From Paenibacillus sediminis (GTDB taxonomy: Bacteria > Bacillota > Bacilli > Paenibacillales > Paenibacillaceae): a stretch of 64,000 bases of DNA. Of this stretch, positions 8,588 through 18,115 are shown piece after piece. The stretch spans positions 124,001-188,000 of the forward strand of contig NZ_JAGGKP010000003.1 of the NCBI RefSeq assembly GCF_017873765.1, read 5' to 3'. The notes below the pieces were generated by a model. It was not told the origin of the DNA. It did no database searches and saw only the letters and a list, made by a program, of their open reading frames with translations. The translations under genes were made by a program, and so were the position numbers. Numbering within the stretch: position 1 is the stretch's first letter; the number at the start of each line of letters is the position of its first letter.

Positions 8588-9320
8588 GCTTATTTTATTC
8601 ACCTTATTTTTCGTAGCTGTTATCTTCATTCATAATCCAAATGTACTGCTCTATGTCACATGTGGAACAATGCTGATGTTGTTCTGGTCAGGACATCCTT
8701 GGAAAAGGGTACTGCTCTACGCATCTCCTTTTATCCTTGTCTTCATTTCCACATCGACTGGGATGATGTTCTTCGGAGAAGGCAAAATCACATGGCTGAA
8801 ATACGGACTTATTCATATTACACAGGAAAGCTTTTACCGTGGTCTCCATCTTGGACTTCGCGCGCTCAGTCTAGCGGCAATCGGACTATTGTTTGGACTC
8901 ACGACGCGCCCTGTAAATCTCTTTTATTCCTTGATGCAGCAGTTAAAGCTTCCTCCGAAATATGCTTACAGCTTCTTGGCAGCCATGCGAATGGTACCGA
9001 TTCTAATTGAGGAATTTCAGACGCTCCGGCATGCATTAAAAATTAGAGGAACGAAGAGACAGGGACGTTTCCCTAATATATATAAGACGATCAAAAGATA
9101 CTCAATTCCACTGCTCGCCCAAAGCATTCGCCGTGCCCAAAGAATCGCGGTTGCGATGGAAGCAAAGGGGTTCACGAACGACTCTAAACGGACTTACTAT
9201 TACCGGATCGGATATTCCTTGGTCGACATATGGTTCAGCGTTTACTTCGTTATTCTGTTCGTGCTCGCGTATGAGCTTGGAGCATGGTTCCCCTTTGTTG
9301 GTATTACAGATGTGCGGTGA
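8529..9320 (+). CDS. ykoC: YkoC-type ECF transporter transmembrane (T) component
   Basis: CbiQ/EcfT-like membrane protein that couples the YkoD ATPases to YkoE. It has four to six hydrophobic helices and the two short Ala-Arg-Gly-type coupling motifs: ALKIRGTKRQGR near residue 170 and AVAMEAKGF near residue 210. The start at 8529 (MQFMIQHVETW) is preferred over 8514 because GGGAGG lies seven bases before it. It lies inside the end of ykoD in another frame, as in other compact ECF operons. It is the last gene before a terminator. Confidence 0.88.
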   Translation: MQFMIQHVETWLHRVNPALKLILFTLFFVAVIFIHNPNVLLYVTCGTMLMLFWSGHPWKRVLLYASPFILVFISTSTGMMFFGEGKITWLKYGLIHITQESFYRGLHLGLRALSLAAIGLLFGLTTRPVNLFYSLMQQLKLPPKYAYSFLAAMRMVPILIEEFQTLRHALKIRGTKRQGRFPNIYKTIKRYSIPLLAQSIRRAQRIAVAMEAKGFTNDSKRTYYYRIGYSLVDIWFSVYFVILFVLAYELGAWFPFVGITDVR

Positions 9321-9443
9321 GTTATTTAAAAAATCCTTTAAATAAAACCCGTTATTGGTATTTCCATTATACCTCTCCTCTTCATTTTACATTCTGTTAT
9401 ACAGTATGAGAGGGGAAAAGAAGAAGTTCATGAGAAGACATAA

Positions 9444-9491
9444 AAAAATCCTTTATGATGGATGAACATCATCCAAGATAAAGGATTTTTT
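9444..9491. terminator. Bidirectional intrinsic terminator
   Basis: AAAAATCCTTTAT pairs with ATAAAGGATTTTT, and an inner GATG/CATC hairpin extends it. It lies between ykoC and the GH13 gene, which converge. Confidence 0.85.
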
Positions 9492-9509
9492 CGTTATTAC
9501 GTAAACCTG

Positions 9510-11117
9510 TTATTTCAGTCGATATACCCGTGCTTCGTACGGATTCAAATTGAAGCCATTCGATTGATCTGCATAATTCGCAATAATCAATTCTTTGATT
9601 TCGGAAGATACGGATTCAGGAAGCTCGCATGTTACAGATTGATCAGATACGTTAAGTACAACAAGCCACTTCTCACCTTCAAACTCTCTGATATAAGCAT
9701 AGATTTGCGGGTGATCTTCGAGGATCGGCTCATAGCTTCCGTATACCATCACTTGGTGTTTCTTTCTAAGCTGAATAAGCTTTTTGTAATAGTAGAAGAC
9801 GGAATCTGGATCTGCCAAAGCATCAGCGACGTTAATTTGTTTATAGTTTGGATTCACTTTAATCCACGGCGTTCCGCTTGTAAATCCGGCATTGTCCGAA
9901 TCATCCCACTGCACAGGCGTTCTGGAGTTATCGCGCGACAGATGGAGCAGACTCTCGAACACTTCCTTAGGATCTCTGCCTTTTTCCACTTCTTCTTTAT
10001 ATTTATTCTTCATCGCAATATCATTGTAATCATCAATGGAGTCAAAACGAACACCTGTCATGCCGATTTCTTCCCCTTGATAAATGTACGGCATGCCTGG
10101 CAATGTATGCAGCATAGTCGCAAACAATTTAGCGGACTGTACGCGATATTCCTTGTCGTTGCCGAACCGAGTTACAAGCCGTGTGTGGTCATGGTTGTTT
10201 AGGAACTGCGAGTTCCAACCTTTGCCCCACATGCCTTCATACCATCTCTTCTGAATATCTTTGAACTTCGCCATGTCCCAATACGCCATATAGTCACATA
10301 CTTCGAAATGGAACAACGTATTCAGCTCACCGCGGTCTTCCCCTACGTACAATAGTCCGTCTTCAGGGGTAACAAACGGAATTTCTCCTACCGTAAACAC
10401 ATCATAGTGCTTCAGCACTTTGTCATGCATTTCCCCAAGATATTCGTGGATTCCCGGGTTATTCCCCAAGTAGGAAATATCTTCCGGATTCTCCGCATCT
10501 GGAAAACCTGCTTGCTTCGCCAGCAAATTAATGACGTCCATTCGGAATCCGTCGATGCCTTTATCGAGCCAAAAGCGCATCATGTCGTAAACTTCTTCAC
10601 GAACCTTCGGATTTTCCCAGTTCAAATCGGGCTGCTGCGTTGCAAAGGAATGGAAGTAGTACTCGCCTGTTGTCTCATCATATTCCCATGTAGAAGGCGT
10701 AAAATAAGATCTCCAGTTATTCGGCTCTTTGCGCCAAATATAATAATCCCGCTTCGGATTATCTTTGGATGAACGCGATTCAATAAACCATGGATGCTGA
10801 TCGGACGTATGGTTCACAACTAAATCCATAATCAGCTTCATGCCGCGGGCGTGAACTTCCTTAAGAAGTCGATCAAAGGTGTCCATCGTACCTGCTTTAG
10901 CCATCACGGACCGATAATCAGAAATATCGTACCCGTTATCTACATCCGGAGATCCGTAGATCGGATTCAGCCAAATGACATCAACGCCAAGCTCTTTAAT
11001 ATAATCTAATTTCTGAATAACGCCTTCTAGATCGCCATAGCCGTCGCCATCTGTATCATAAAAGCTTCTCCAATATACCTGATAGACAACTGCTTCTTTC
11101 CACCATGTTTTCTTCAT
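9510..11117 (-). CDS. GH13 oligo-1,6-glucosidase-like alpha-glucosidase
   Basis: Cytoplasmic glycoside hydrolase of family 13 that releases glucose from short alpha-glucans. Catalytic residues are visible: nucleophile Asp194 in DGFRMDVIN, acid/base Glu245 in VGEIPF and Asp310 in NNHDHTR. Val195 follows the nucleophile, and the family knowledge is that Val here favours alpha-1,6 over alpha-1,4 bonds, so isomaltose-type sugars are likely substrates. There is no signal peptide. The ATG at 11117 has AGGAG upstream; the longer frame to 11201 overlaps the previous gene and lacks a site. Being last in the operon it acts on sugars imported by the ABC transporter. Length, 535 residues, is normal. Confidence 0.9.
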   Translation of the reverse strand: MKKTWWKEAVVYQVYWRSFYDTDGDGYGDLEGVIQKLDYIKELGVDVIWLNPIYGSPDVDNGYDISDYRSVMAKAGTMDTFDRLLKEVHARGMKLIMDLVVNHTSDQHPWFIESRSSKDNPKRDYYIWRKEPNNWRSYFTPSTWEYDETTGEYYFHSFATQQPDLNWENPKVREEVYDMMRFWLDKGIDGFRMDVINLLAKQAGFPDAENPEDISYLGNNPGIHEYLGEMHDKVLKHYDVFTVGEIPFVTPEDGLLYVGEDRGELNTLFHFEVCDYMAYWDMAKFKDIQKRWYEGMWGKGWNSQFLNNHDHTRLVTRFGNDKEYRVQSAKLFATMLHTLPGMPYIYQGEEIGMTGVRFDSIDDYNDIAMKNKYKEEVEKGRDPKEVFESLLHLSRDNSRTPVQWDDSDNAGFTSGTPWIKVNPNYKQINVADALADPDSVFYYYKKLIQLRKKHQVMVYGSYEPILEDHPQIYAYIREFEGEKWLVVLNVSDQSVTCELPESVSSEIKELIIANYADQSNGFNLNPYEARVYRLK

Positions 11118-11133
11118 GCCTACACTCCTAATT

Positions 11134-13209
11134 TTAGAACTGAATGACTTCAAAGCCAGTCGAGTTTTCAAGAATCTCCACGTTGAAGGAGTTCTCATCA
11201 TTATGATTACGAGTCACTCTTACCGATAAATGCCCTGCTCCAATATGAATATGTTCCGTGGTCAGTTCATCCATATGTTCAGGCAAGAACGGATTAATCG
11301 ATATTTGTCTAGTCAAGGCGTCAGGATTGAGTCCTAACATCGCTTGTAAGAACACAATCGATGTTGCCGCTGACCACGCTTGCGGCGAGCAAGTTGTAGG
11401 ATATGATACTGGGTAGCCAAGCTCTGAGTCATGACCGCAGAACAATTCAGGCATACGCTGATATTCGAACGATTTGGATACTTCCAGCAGGCTGGAGATC
11501 ACAATGCTCGCTTCTTTCTTGAAGCCTAGACGACTTAATCCGAGCAGAATCATCCCATTATCGTGAGGCCATACGCTGCCGTTATGGTAACTCATCGGAT
11601 AATAACCGGCCGCTTCTGTGCTCATGGTACGAATGCCGTATCCGCCAAACATATCTTTAGCAACAAGTCTCTTCGCTACTTGCTCCGCTCGAGCTGCGTC
11701 TGGCAAGCCTGTCATTAATAGGTGCCCTGGATTCGAAGTCACCGTTTCTACTTTACGCTGCTCTTTATCCAGCGCAAGCGCGTAAAATTGTTCATCCTCC
11801 ATCCAGAACGCTTGTTCAAACTTCGCTTTGAATTCTTCGGCTTCTTTCTCTAGCTTATTAGCAAGCGCCTTATCTCCCATTTGGGCGAAAATTGGCGCCA
11901 AGCTTGTTTTCGCTTGGTACACATAGCCTTGCACCTCTGACAGTGCAATCGGTGATGCCGCGTATTCGCCAGACTTGTGAACGATCGAGTTGCTCGAATC
12001 TTTCCAGCCTTGGTTCGGGAATCCCTTCTCCGCTTCTTGATGATACGTAAGGAATCCTGCTCCCGCTTGACTGAAGTGATCAATCCAGTCCAGCGCACGC
12101 TCTATATTTGGTTTTAATTCCTGAACGAGAGACAGGTCGCCCGTCCAGCGAACGTATTCTCCAATTAGAACTAGAAATAACGGTGTTGCATCTACCGACC
12201 CGTAATAAGGACCAAAAGGGGACTGATTCGTATTTACCAGTTCTCCAAAACGGATCTCATGCATGATTTTACCGGGCTGTTCATCGCGCCAAGCATCTAC
12301 CTTATCACCTTGGTATGCAGCCAGCGTTCTGAGCGTCCCCTTCACGAGTTCCGGATTTAGCGGAAGCATGAATAACGAAGTGATGATGCTGTCTCTGCCA
12401 AAAGGAACGGCAAACCACGGCAATCCGGCCACTGGCATTTCTCCGTAACCGACATCTGTCATGAGCATGCGTAAATCTTGAACCCCGCGTTCGTACAAAC
12501 CATTGAACACATCTGAATTTGACGTTACGCGAGTCGTGCCTCCGAGCCACTGTTCATAAGATTTCTCCAGCTTGGCCAGACCTTCTTCATAAGAAAGAAT
12601 CGCACCCGCTTCGCCGTTTATTACAGGAGTAATGAAGAAGCAAATCTGCTTCGTCTCTTTACGCCCTAACGATAGATTAAAATGAACGGTGCCGCTGTCA
12701 TCCAATTTCGACTCGTTCTGATCCCACTGAATGCGGGTCTCTCTAACAATATCGTCAGCTCCTTGATAGCGAATCGACAGACCGCGGTCTATCTTTTCTC
12801 GGCCAATCATTTGCCCTACTTCACCCGTGCGATATTTCCGTACAATGAACATGTCCTGAAAATCCGCATCAAAAGATGCAGAGAAATCAAATTGTACGGA
12901 TTTTGGGAAAAAGTTCGTCAGCGTCATTCTCTCATACAGCACACCATCAACGATGAACCGTTCTCTGTGGATCTCAATAGCTCCCTCATCTTTCCGATCT
13001 TTCATTAGGCGAAAGGAAGCGACGTAGCTTCTATTAGCGGTAGAGGAGAGCAACGTTGGCTTCTCTCCATCTACGAATATTTCCATGCGGCTTAAAAACC
13101 GTGTATCCTTCGTGTATAAGCCGTGACCGCCTTCATTATTTCCAGTAATATCTCCATTGGTTTGCGACAGTAAAAATAAATCGCCTTCTTTAATAACACG
13201 GTATTCCAT
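11134..13209 (-). CDS. Amylo-alpha-1,6-glucosidase / glycogen-debranching-like glycosidase
   Basis: A 691-residue enzyme with an N-terminal glycogen-debranching domain (starts EYRVIKEGDLFLLSQTNGDI and includes GLYTKDTRFLS) and a C-terminal six-hairpin glycosidase domain. The latter shows WFAVPFGRDSIIT, GSVDATPLFLVL, GGYGIRTMS and NGSVWPHDNGMI, as in bacterial amylo-alpha-1,6-glucosidases. It probably trims branch glucose from imported oligosaccharides in the cytoplasm. It lies between the permeases and GH13 gene with small gaps, so it is part of one operon. No export signal is seen. True substrate (maltodextrin branches, trehalose-like or other alpha-glucosides) is not fixed by the sequence. 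Confidence 0.85.
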   Translation of the reverse strand: MEYRVIKEGDLFLLSQTNGDITGNNEGGHGLYTKDTRFLSRMEIFVDGEKPTLLSSTANRSYVASFRLMKDRKDEGAIEIHRERFIVDGVLYERMTLTNFFPKSVQFDFSASFDADFQDMFIVRKYRTGEVGQMIGREKIDRGLSIRYQGADDIVRETRIQWDQNESKLDDSGTVHFNLSLGRKETKQICFFITPVINGEAGAILSYEEGLAKLEKSYEQWLGGTTRVTSNSDVFNGLYERGVQDLRMLMTDVGYGEMPVAGLPWFAVPFGRDSIITSLFMLPLNPELVKGTLRTLAAYQGDKVDAWRDEQPGKIMHEIRFGELVNTNQSPFGPYYGSVDATPLFLVLIGEYVRWTGDLSLVQELKPNIERALDWIDHFSQAGAGFLTYHQEAEKGFPNQGWKDSSNSIVHKSGEYAASPIALSEVQGYVYQAKTSLAPIFAQMGDKALANKLEKEAEEFKAKFEQAFWMEDEQFYALALDKEQRKVETVTSNPGHLLMTGLPDAARAEQVAKRLVAKDMFGGYGIRTMSTEAAGYYPMSYHNGSVWPHDNGMILLGLSRLGFKKEASIVISSLLEVSKSFEYQRMPELFCGHDSELGYPVSYPTTCSPQAWSAATSIVFLQAMLGLNPDALTRQISINPFLPEHMDELTTEHIHIGAGHLSVRVTRNHNDENSFNVEILENSTGFEVIQF

Positions 13210-13254
13210 GAACTATGCCTCATTCCTATTGAAGTAGTGTAAGTGAGATCAGCC

Positions 13255-14088
13255 TTAGCCTTTTACCCCGGAACTCGATACACCCTCGATATATTGCTTC
13301 TGGAATATGAAGAAGAAGACCAATATAGGAATAGTCGTTAAGACGACCCCTGCCATAATCAGCGGTGTATTCTCAAAGAACATATCCTTCACACTGTTGA
13401 GTCCGACCACGAGTACATATTTCGCCGGATCGCTAGTCAGTGTACTTGGAATCAGATAACTGTTCCATGTACCTGAGAAAGCCAAAATCGACATCGTAAT
13501 GAGCGGTGATTTAGCCAAAGGATATACGATGCGCCAGAATGCGCCTACTTTCGTTAATCCATCAAGTCTAGCTGCTTCAATGAACTCGTTCGGAACGCTG
13601 ATGAAAAATTGTCTAAGCATGAAAATGTAAAGACATTGATACAGGAACGGAACAGTCAGCCCTGCAAACGAGTTAAGCCAGCCCAGATGAGCCACATTCA
13701 CATAAACCGGAATCAAAATCATGTGATATGGAACCATCATCGTTGCAACAACGATCCAATAGATCAGTTTCTTACCCGCGAAATCCAATTTTGCGAGCGC
13801 AAAAGCAGCCATCGGGTTAATGATTAAGTTACCGACAATGACAATACCTGTCATAATCACCGTATTCAAAAGCCATTTAGGCACGTTATATGCGTCGTTA
13901 GTAAAGAACGTTTTATAATTGCTGAAGGTCCAGTGAGAAATCCCTACAATTTTATTCACATCTTGCATTGTCACGAAAGAAGTGTATAACGTATATAAAA
14001 ATGGGAGAGCAAACAGTAATCCAACGATAATAATGAGCGTGTAATTACCAAACAAGAAGATGCCTTTTTTTGCTTTCAATGTTGTCAC
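13255..14088 (-). CDS. Sugar ABC transporter permease, MalG type
   Basis: Inner-membrane channel subunit (CUT1 family) with six helices over 277 residues. The conserved EAA loop, EAARLDGLTKVGAFWRIVYPLAKSP, lies in the second half and docks a shared ATPase. No ATPase gene is in this operon; in CUT1 systems of Bacillales a common MsmX-like ATPase encoded elsewhere usually serves. It overlaps the MalF-type gene by four bases (ATGA). Confidence 0.9.
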   Translation of the reverse strand: MTTLKAKKGIFLFGNYTLIIIVGLLFALPFLYTLYTSFVTMQDVNKIVGISHWTFSNYKTFFTNDAYNVPKWLLNTVIMTGIVIVGNLIINPMAAFALAKLDFAGKKLIYWIVVATMMVPYHMILIPVYVNVAHLGWLNSFAGLTVPFLYQCLYIFMLRQFFISVPNEFIEAARLDGLTKVGAFWRIVYPLAKSPLITMSILAFSGTWNSYLIPSTLTSDPAKYVLVVGLNSVKDMFFENTPLIMAGVVLTTIPILVFFFIFQKQYIEGVSSSGVKG

Positions 14089-15014
14089 TCCTTATCATCC
14101 AACAATTTTTTTTGAAGGAATGTAATGATCATAATAATGAAGAAGAACAACACGACAGCTGCGCTTCCGTAACCAATATTCATATAGCGGATACCATTTT
14201 GATAGAAATAAGTAACGACCGTATTGGTAGCCCCTGCTGGTGATCCGAGCGCTCCATATCTAGAAATTGCGGCAATTTGGTCATAGATTTGGAACCCTAG
14301 GATGGTTGATACGGAAACAACAAAGAACGTAATTGGTTTAACATAAGGAACCGTAATATAACGGAATTGTTCCCACTTGGAAGCTCCGTCCATTTGACCT
14401 GCTTCATATAGATCTTTCGGAACTTCTTGAAGCGCCGATAGATAGACGATCATACTAAATCCGCATTGTTGGAAAATAAATAGGATAGCTACAAATAATA
14501 GAGCATAGTGCGTATCCGCATACCATGTCACATTACCGAAGCCGAATAAACCAAAGAACTTAGTCACAAATGTACCTTGCTTGAACAGCATCATAAATAC
14601 GGTTGTTACTGCAATTTGAGAAGTAATATAAGGAATGAAAAAGACTGTTCTGAAAATGCCTTTTCCTTTTATTTTCTGATTCACTAGAATAGCCATGAGC
14701 AATCCTAAAATCGTCTGAACGGGTACAGCAATCACAACAATCTCCAAGGAATGCAGCACAGCTCGGTAAAACTCATGATCCTTTAATATATTGACGTAGT
14801 TTTGAAAACCGATAAATTTCGCTTGGTCGAGTGAAGCAAAGTTAGCATCCTGAAAGCTTCGAATGAATGATTGCAAGAAGGGATATAAGAACCACCATAC
14901 CCATAACACTAAAAACGGTAAGGCGAACAGCCAACCAACTGCAAAATCTGAATCAACAATTGTACGGATCCATGATTGCTTTTTTCTGTTTACTTTATTT
15001 TCATAGGCAGCCAT
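14085..15014 (-). CDS. Sugar ABC transporter permease, MalF type
   Basis: Partner permease of 309 residues with six helices and the EAA loop EAGQMDGASKWEQFRYITVPYVKP. The ATG at 15014 follows TAGGAGGGTCACA, so the frame extension to 15035 is not used. It starts about 100 bases after the solute-binding protein gene, and an inverted repeat lies in that gap. It works with the MalG-type permease and the binding protein to import oligosaccharides. Confidence 0.9.
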   Translation of the reverse strand: MAAYENKVNRKKQSWIRTIVDSDFAVGWLFALPFLVLWVWWFLYPFLQSFIRSFQDANFASLDQAKFIGFQNYVNILKDHEFYRAVLHSLEIVVIAVPVQTILGLLMAILVNQKIKGKGIFRTVFFIPYITSQIAVTTVFMMLFKQGTFVTKFFGLFGFGNVTWYADTHYALLFVAILFIFQQCGFSMIVYLSALQEVPKDLYEAGQMDGASKWEQFRYITVPYVKPITFFVVSVSTILGFQIYDQIAAISRYGALGSPAGATNTVVTYFYQNGIRYMNIGYGSAAVVLFFFIIMIITFLQKKLLDDKE

Positions 15015-15063
15015 TGTGACCCTCCTAAAATCCATAATTTGTTATTAGGTCCCAAGAATACAA

Positions 15064-15097
15064 CTGTTCCCGTTTCTCACAGGGGAAACGGGAACAG
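15064..15097. other. Intercistronic stem-loop after the binding-protein gene
   Basis: Perfect 13-base stem (CTGTTCCCGTTTC with its complement) and an eight-base loop, with no T run on the transcribed strand. Stem-loops at this position commonly protect binding-protein mRNA and reduce permease expression; that role here is inferred. Confidence 0.7.
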
Positions 15098-15119
15098 AGG
15101 GATAATTTAAGGTAATGAA

Positions 15120-16364
15120 TTATTTAAATTGTTGTTGAATACCGTCAAGAACTTCTTTAGGAGATTTATTCGATCCACCTAAAACGGATGCTTCAATTTC
15201 ATTTACCAATTCATCTTTAAATTTCTTCGTTTCTTCAGGGTATCCGAAGTCTGTGCTGTATTGTAGAGCTGGCTCTACCGCTTTAAACTCAGGATTTTCT
15301 TCAAAGAATTTCGAAGTCAGACTTGCTACCGCTGAGTTGTTGCCAAGCTTGATGAAATCTGTTTGTGTTTTTTCATTTGTCAAATAGGCTGCTGCTTGAA
15401 GTGCTGCTTGTTTGTCTTTAGCATCTTTCAATACGACGTAAGCATCGGAAATCATTGTGCTGCCATTCGTTGTACCTTTAGGTACTGGAAGAGCTACATA
15501 TTTCAAATCTGGAGCTGCATCTTTCAAGAAGCCTTTATACCAGTAACCGCCTGTAGTCATCGCTGCTTTCTTGTTAGAGAATACTTCTCCGTCCCAACCA
15601 TAACCAAGAGATTTAGGAGTTACAGCCACACCTTCTTTGTACATATCAAAGATTTTTTGCAATGCTTGTACGTTTTGATCGGAGTTGATTGTTTTACCAT
15701 TGCCCCAACCGCCGCCATAGCTCTTCACATAGTTCGTAATGTGGTAAGCATCGATATTAATTGCAATACCGTAATGATCTTTGTTTGTCAGCTTCTTAGC
15801 TGCCGCTTCGACTTCATCCCAAGTTGTTGGATATGCGCCAAGCCCTGCTTTTTTCCACATATCTTCGTTAATGAAGAACATCGCTGGTGTACTGGAGTTT
15901 GGAATACCATATTGTTTGCCGTCCACTTTCCAAACATCTGTAACCGATGGAGTGTAGATGCTCATATCTACGCCTGCTGGTTTAATAAGGTCATCAAGCG
16001 GAGTGAACAATCCTTTTTTAATATATTCGTACGCGCCTTCGTTCGTAATTTTAATGAAATCCGGTGCTACACCCGCTGCAATTTCACCTGGAAGCGTGTT
16101 CCAGAATTGATCACTGCTCGGATATTGTTTAATTTTAAGTTCGATGTTCGGGTACTTTTGCGAAATGGAAGCCGCAGCTTCTTGATACACTTTGAGATCT
16201 TGCGCTGTTCCCCAGAAACCGAACGTAATCGTTGTTTTCTTATCGCTCTTCGTGCTCGTTTGATCACCGCTGCTAGCACTGTTGCTATTACCGCAGGCTG
16301 CTAAGCTAACTATTAAAATAAACGAAAGCACTAGCATTCCTGTAAGTTTTCCTAACTTCTTCAT
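15120..16364 (-). CDS. Sugar ABC transporter solute-binding lipoprotein
   Basis: Extracellular lipid-anchored binding protein of 414 residues. The signal peptide is MKKLGKLTGMLVLSFILIVSLAAC with lipobox SLAAC, followed by a Ser-rich linker and the CUT1 fold (ITFGFWGTAQDLKVYQEAAASISQKYP, later GIPNSSTPAMFFINEDMWKKAGL). The ATG at 16364 has a strong GGGGGG site; the longer frame to 16418 is not needed. Two operator-like palindromes lie 40-84 bases upstream. It is the first gene after the YesM/YesN regulators and starts the transport operon. The C-terminus is intact, unlike the scrap at 6.2 kb. Confidence 0.92.
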   Translation of the reverse strand: MKKLGKLTGMLVLSFILIVSLAACGNSNSASSGDQTSTKSDKKTTITFGFWGTAQDLKVYQEAAASISQKYPNIELKIKQYPSSDQFWNTLPGEIAAGVAPDFIKITNEGAYEYIKKGLFTPLDDLIKPAGVDMSIYTPSVTDVWKVDGKQYGIPNSSTPAMFFINEDMWKKAGLGAYPTTWDEVEAAAKKLTNKDHYGIAINIDAYHITNYVKSYGGGWGNGKTINSDQNVQALQKIFDMYKEGVAVTPKSLGYGWDGEVFSNKKAAMTTGGYWYKGFLKDAAPDLKYVALPVPKGTTNGSTMISDAYVVLKDAKDKQAALQAAAYLTNEKTQTDFIKLGNNSAVASLTSKFFEENPEFKAVEPALQYSTDFGYPEETKKFKDELVNEIEASVLGGSNKSPKEVLDGIQQQFK

Positions 16365-16403
16365 GCTTTTCCCCCCAAAATATTGTTCCATGTCACGAGA
16401 TGA

Positions 16404-16417
16404 TGTTAACGGTTTCA
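16404..16417. promoter_or_regulatory. cre/LacI-type operator, proximal copy
   Basis: On the coding strand it reads TGAAACCGTTAACA, close to the CcpA consensus TGWAARCGNTNWCA, with C in place of the purine. It lies 40 bases upstream of the binding-protein start. Confidence 0.6.
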
Positions 16418-16434
16418 CTCATCTCTGAAATTCA

Positions 16435-16448
16435 TGTTACCGGTTTCA
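16435..16448. promoter_or_regulatory. cre/LacI-type operator, distal copy
   Basis: On the coding strand it reads TGAAACCGGTAACA. It differs from the proximal copy at one base and lies exactly 31 bases from it (three helical turns), overlapping a possible TTGAAA -35 element. Confidence 0.6.
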
Positions 16449-16459
16449 AGTCGAAAAAA

Positions 16460-16484
16460 AAATTAATCAAATGATGATTAATTT
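16460..16484 (-). terminator. Terminator after the YesN gene
   Basis: Perfect AAATTAATCA/TGATTAATTT stem, five-base loop and a run of T on the minus strand. It separates the regulator genes from the transport operon. Confidence 0.75.
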
Positions 16485-16567
16485 AATAAGATTGACTTTG
16501 TTTGTCGAATGATTCCGTTTTCATCTACTTTTTTTTAACCATATTTACTTTTCTTTAACAAAACCAT

Positions 16568-18115
16568 TTAAACCGTTTCTTTTCGATAATCTTTCGGTGA
16601 CATCCCCACAAATTTATTAAAAACAATCGCAAAATGAACTTGGCTGTTGAACCCCACCATTTCAGCGACTTCATATATTTTGTATTGATAATTCTTTAAC
16701 AATTCCTTCGCCTTCTGGATGCGTATTTCGTTCAGATACGTAAATAATCCCCGCCCCACTTCTTGCTTAAACAGTCTGCTTATATAATTGGGGCTTGCAT
16801 GGAACTGTTCTCCCAAGCTGTTCAAAGAAATATCTTCTTTATAATTTTTCTCTATATATTGCAGGATGTTTCTAATGAGCGGGCTATAGTCTTTATTTTT
16901 AACTGCATAACGACATTTCAACGTGTCACCGAACACTTTATGGTAAAAGGCAGAGCATTCGTTGAAATCGTCAATTTCCTCCAGTTTATTCCGGTACTCG
17001 AGATATTCCTCGCCATCTTCCATCATGAAGATTAAACCTTCGTAAATTTTTTTAACATCCTTTTCGCTCATGCACTCATATTTTCTAAGAAACTGCTCCC
17101 ACTCTGTGAGATTACGGGCGAATTCGTCATACTTTTCATCTTTCAGTCCATTCTTCATGGCTACGATATAGGCGTTAAGCTGCTCTAATGTTTGTTCATT
17201 CGCCAAATGACGGTTCTTAAAATAGAAAATATAGTCCTCGGGATGATAGAACTTTTGCTCCAAAGCTTGCTTCGCTTGGCTAACCGCTTGTTTCATTCCA
17301 TGAAAAGATTGAAATGGCTCACTCACTCCGAAAAACGTATCGATATTGACAAAGCGCTTTAGAGAACTGTTTATAAGCAATATAAAATCGTTGACACGCG
17401 TGAATGAAGCTTGTGCACTTTTGGATTCACTATGACTGATGATGACAGAAAATAAGTTATCCTCAATTTGTACAAACTCCACTTCTTTCTCTTTCGACAG
17501 CAGTTCCGATAAAATGTTCGCTATCGTATTCGGCAGAATGGATGCATTTTCTTTCGTATATCTCTTGAGAATCTGCGAATATTTACCGATCGTAAACAGC
17601 AGGACATACATATTGCCTTCCTTCAGCTTCGTTAGATGGGCTCCGTCGATATGGCCAGAGAGCATCTGCCGAAGGACCACTTCTTTATCACGAGACTCTG
17701 ACTTATGTCCAGGAATCTCGCCTTGACTCATCTGATCTCTCTCTAATTCATCCTTAATCTTTCGCAGTACACTCGTCATTTCTTGTTCATTCATGCTTGG
17801 CTTATGGAAATAGTCAACGGCTCCGAGCTGCATTGCTTTTTTCACAAAAGTGAAATCATCGAAGCTGCTTAATATAATGACTTTCGCCTGAATTCCCTTT
17901 TCTCTCATCTCTAACAACACATCAAGACCGTCTTTTTTCGGCATCTTAATATCTAAAATAACGACATCCGGCTTCTGCTCCATCATGAGTCTCAGCGCTT
18001 CAATGCCATCAGCAGCTTCTCCAACAATGTGCATTCCATTTGCTTCCCACTCGATTGCGGATTTGATGCCAATTCGAACTAGCGGTTCGTCATCTACAAT
18101 TAGTACTCTCATCAC
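16568..18115 (-). CDS. YesN-like AraC-family response regulator
   Basis: Response regulator of 515 residues, partner of the YesM-like kinase. The receiver domain starts MMRVLIVDDEPLVRIGIK and has phosphoacceptor Asp55 (VILDIKMPKKDG). A long middle region of about 280 residues follows, then an AraC-type double helix-turn-helix in the last 100 residues (ISLNSLGEQFHASPNYISRLFKQEVG and YKIYEVAEMVGFNSQVHFAIVFNKFVGMSPKDYRKE). It overlaps the kinase gene by four bases. In this family it activates the neighbouring sugar ABC operon; the gene order here supports that. Confidence 0.92.
   Translation of the reverse strand: MMRVLIVDDEPLVRIGIKSAIEWEANGMHIVGEAADGIEALRLMMEQKPDVVILDIKMPKKDGLDVLLEMREKGIQAKVIILSSFDDFTFVKKAMQLGAVDYFHKPSMNEQEMTSVLRKIKDELERDQMSQGEIPGHKSESRDKEVVLRQMLSGHIDGAHLTKLKEGNMYVLLFTIGKYSQILKRYTKENASILPNTIANILSELLSKEKEVEFVQIEDNLFSVIISHSESKSAQASFTRVNDFILLINSSLKRFVNIDTFFGVSEPFQSFHGMKQAVSQAKQALEQKFYHPEDYIFYFKNRHLANEQTLEQLNAYIVAMKNGLKDEKYDEFARNLTEWEQFLRKYECMSEKDVKKIYEGLIFMMEDGEEYLEYRNKLEEIDDFNECSAFYHKVFGDTLKCRYAVKNKDYSPLIRNILQYIEKNYKEDISLNSLGEQFHASPNYISRLFKQEVGRGLFTYLNEIRIQKAKELLKNYQYKIYEVAEMVGFNSQVHFAIVFNKFVGMSPKDYRKETV

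Noticed and set aside
9462..10202. 246-codon plus-strand frame antisense to the GH13 gene
   Set aside because: It is the shadow of the well-supported GH13 coding strand, with no ribosome site and no recognisable domain.
15363..16304. 313-codon plus-strand frame antisense to the sugar-binding protein gene
   Set aside because: Cys- and Phe-rich translation typical of an antisense frame; the opposite strand encodes a clear lipoprotein.
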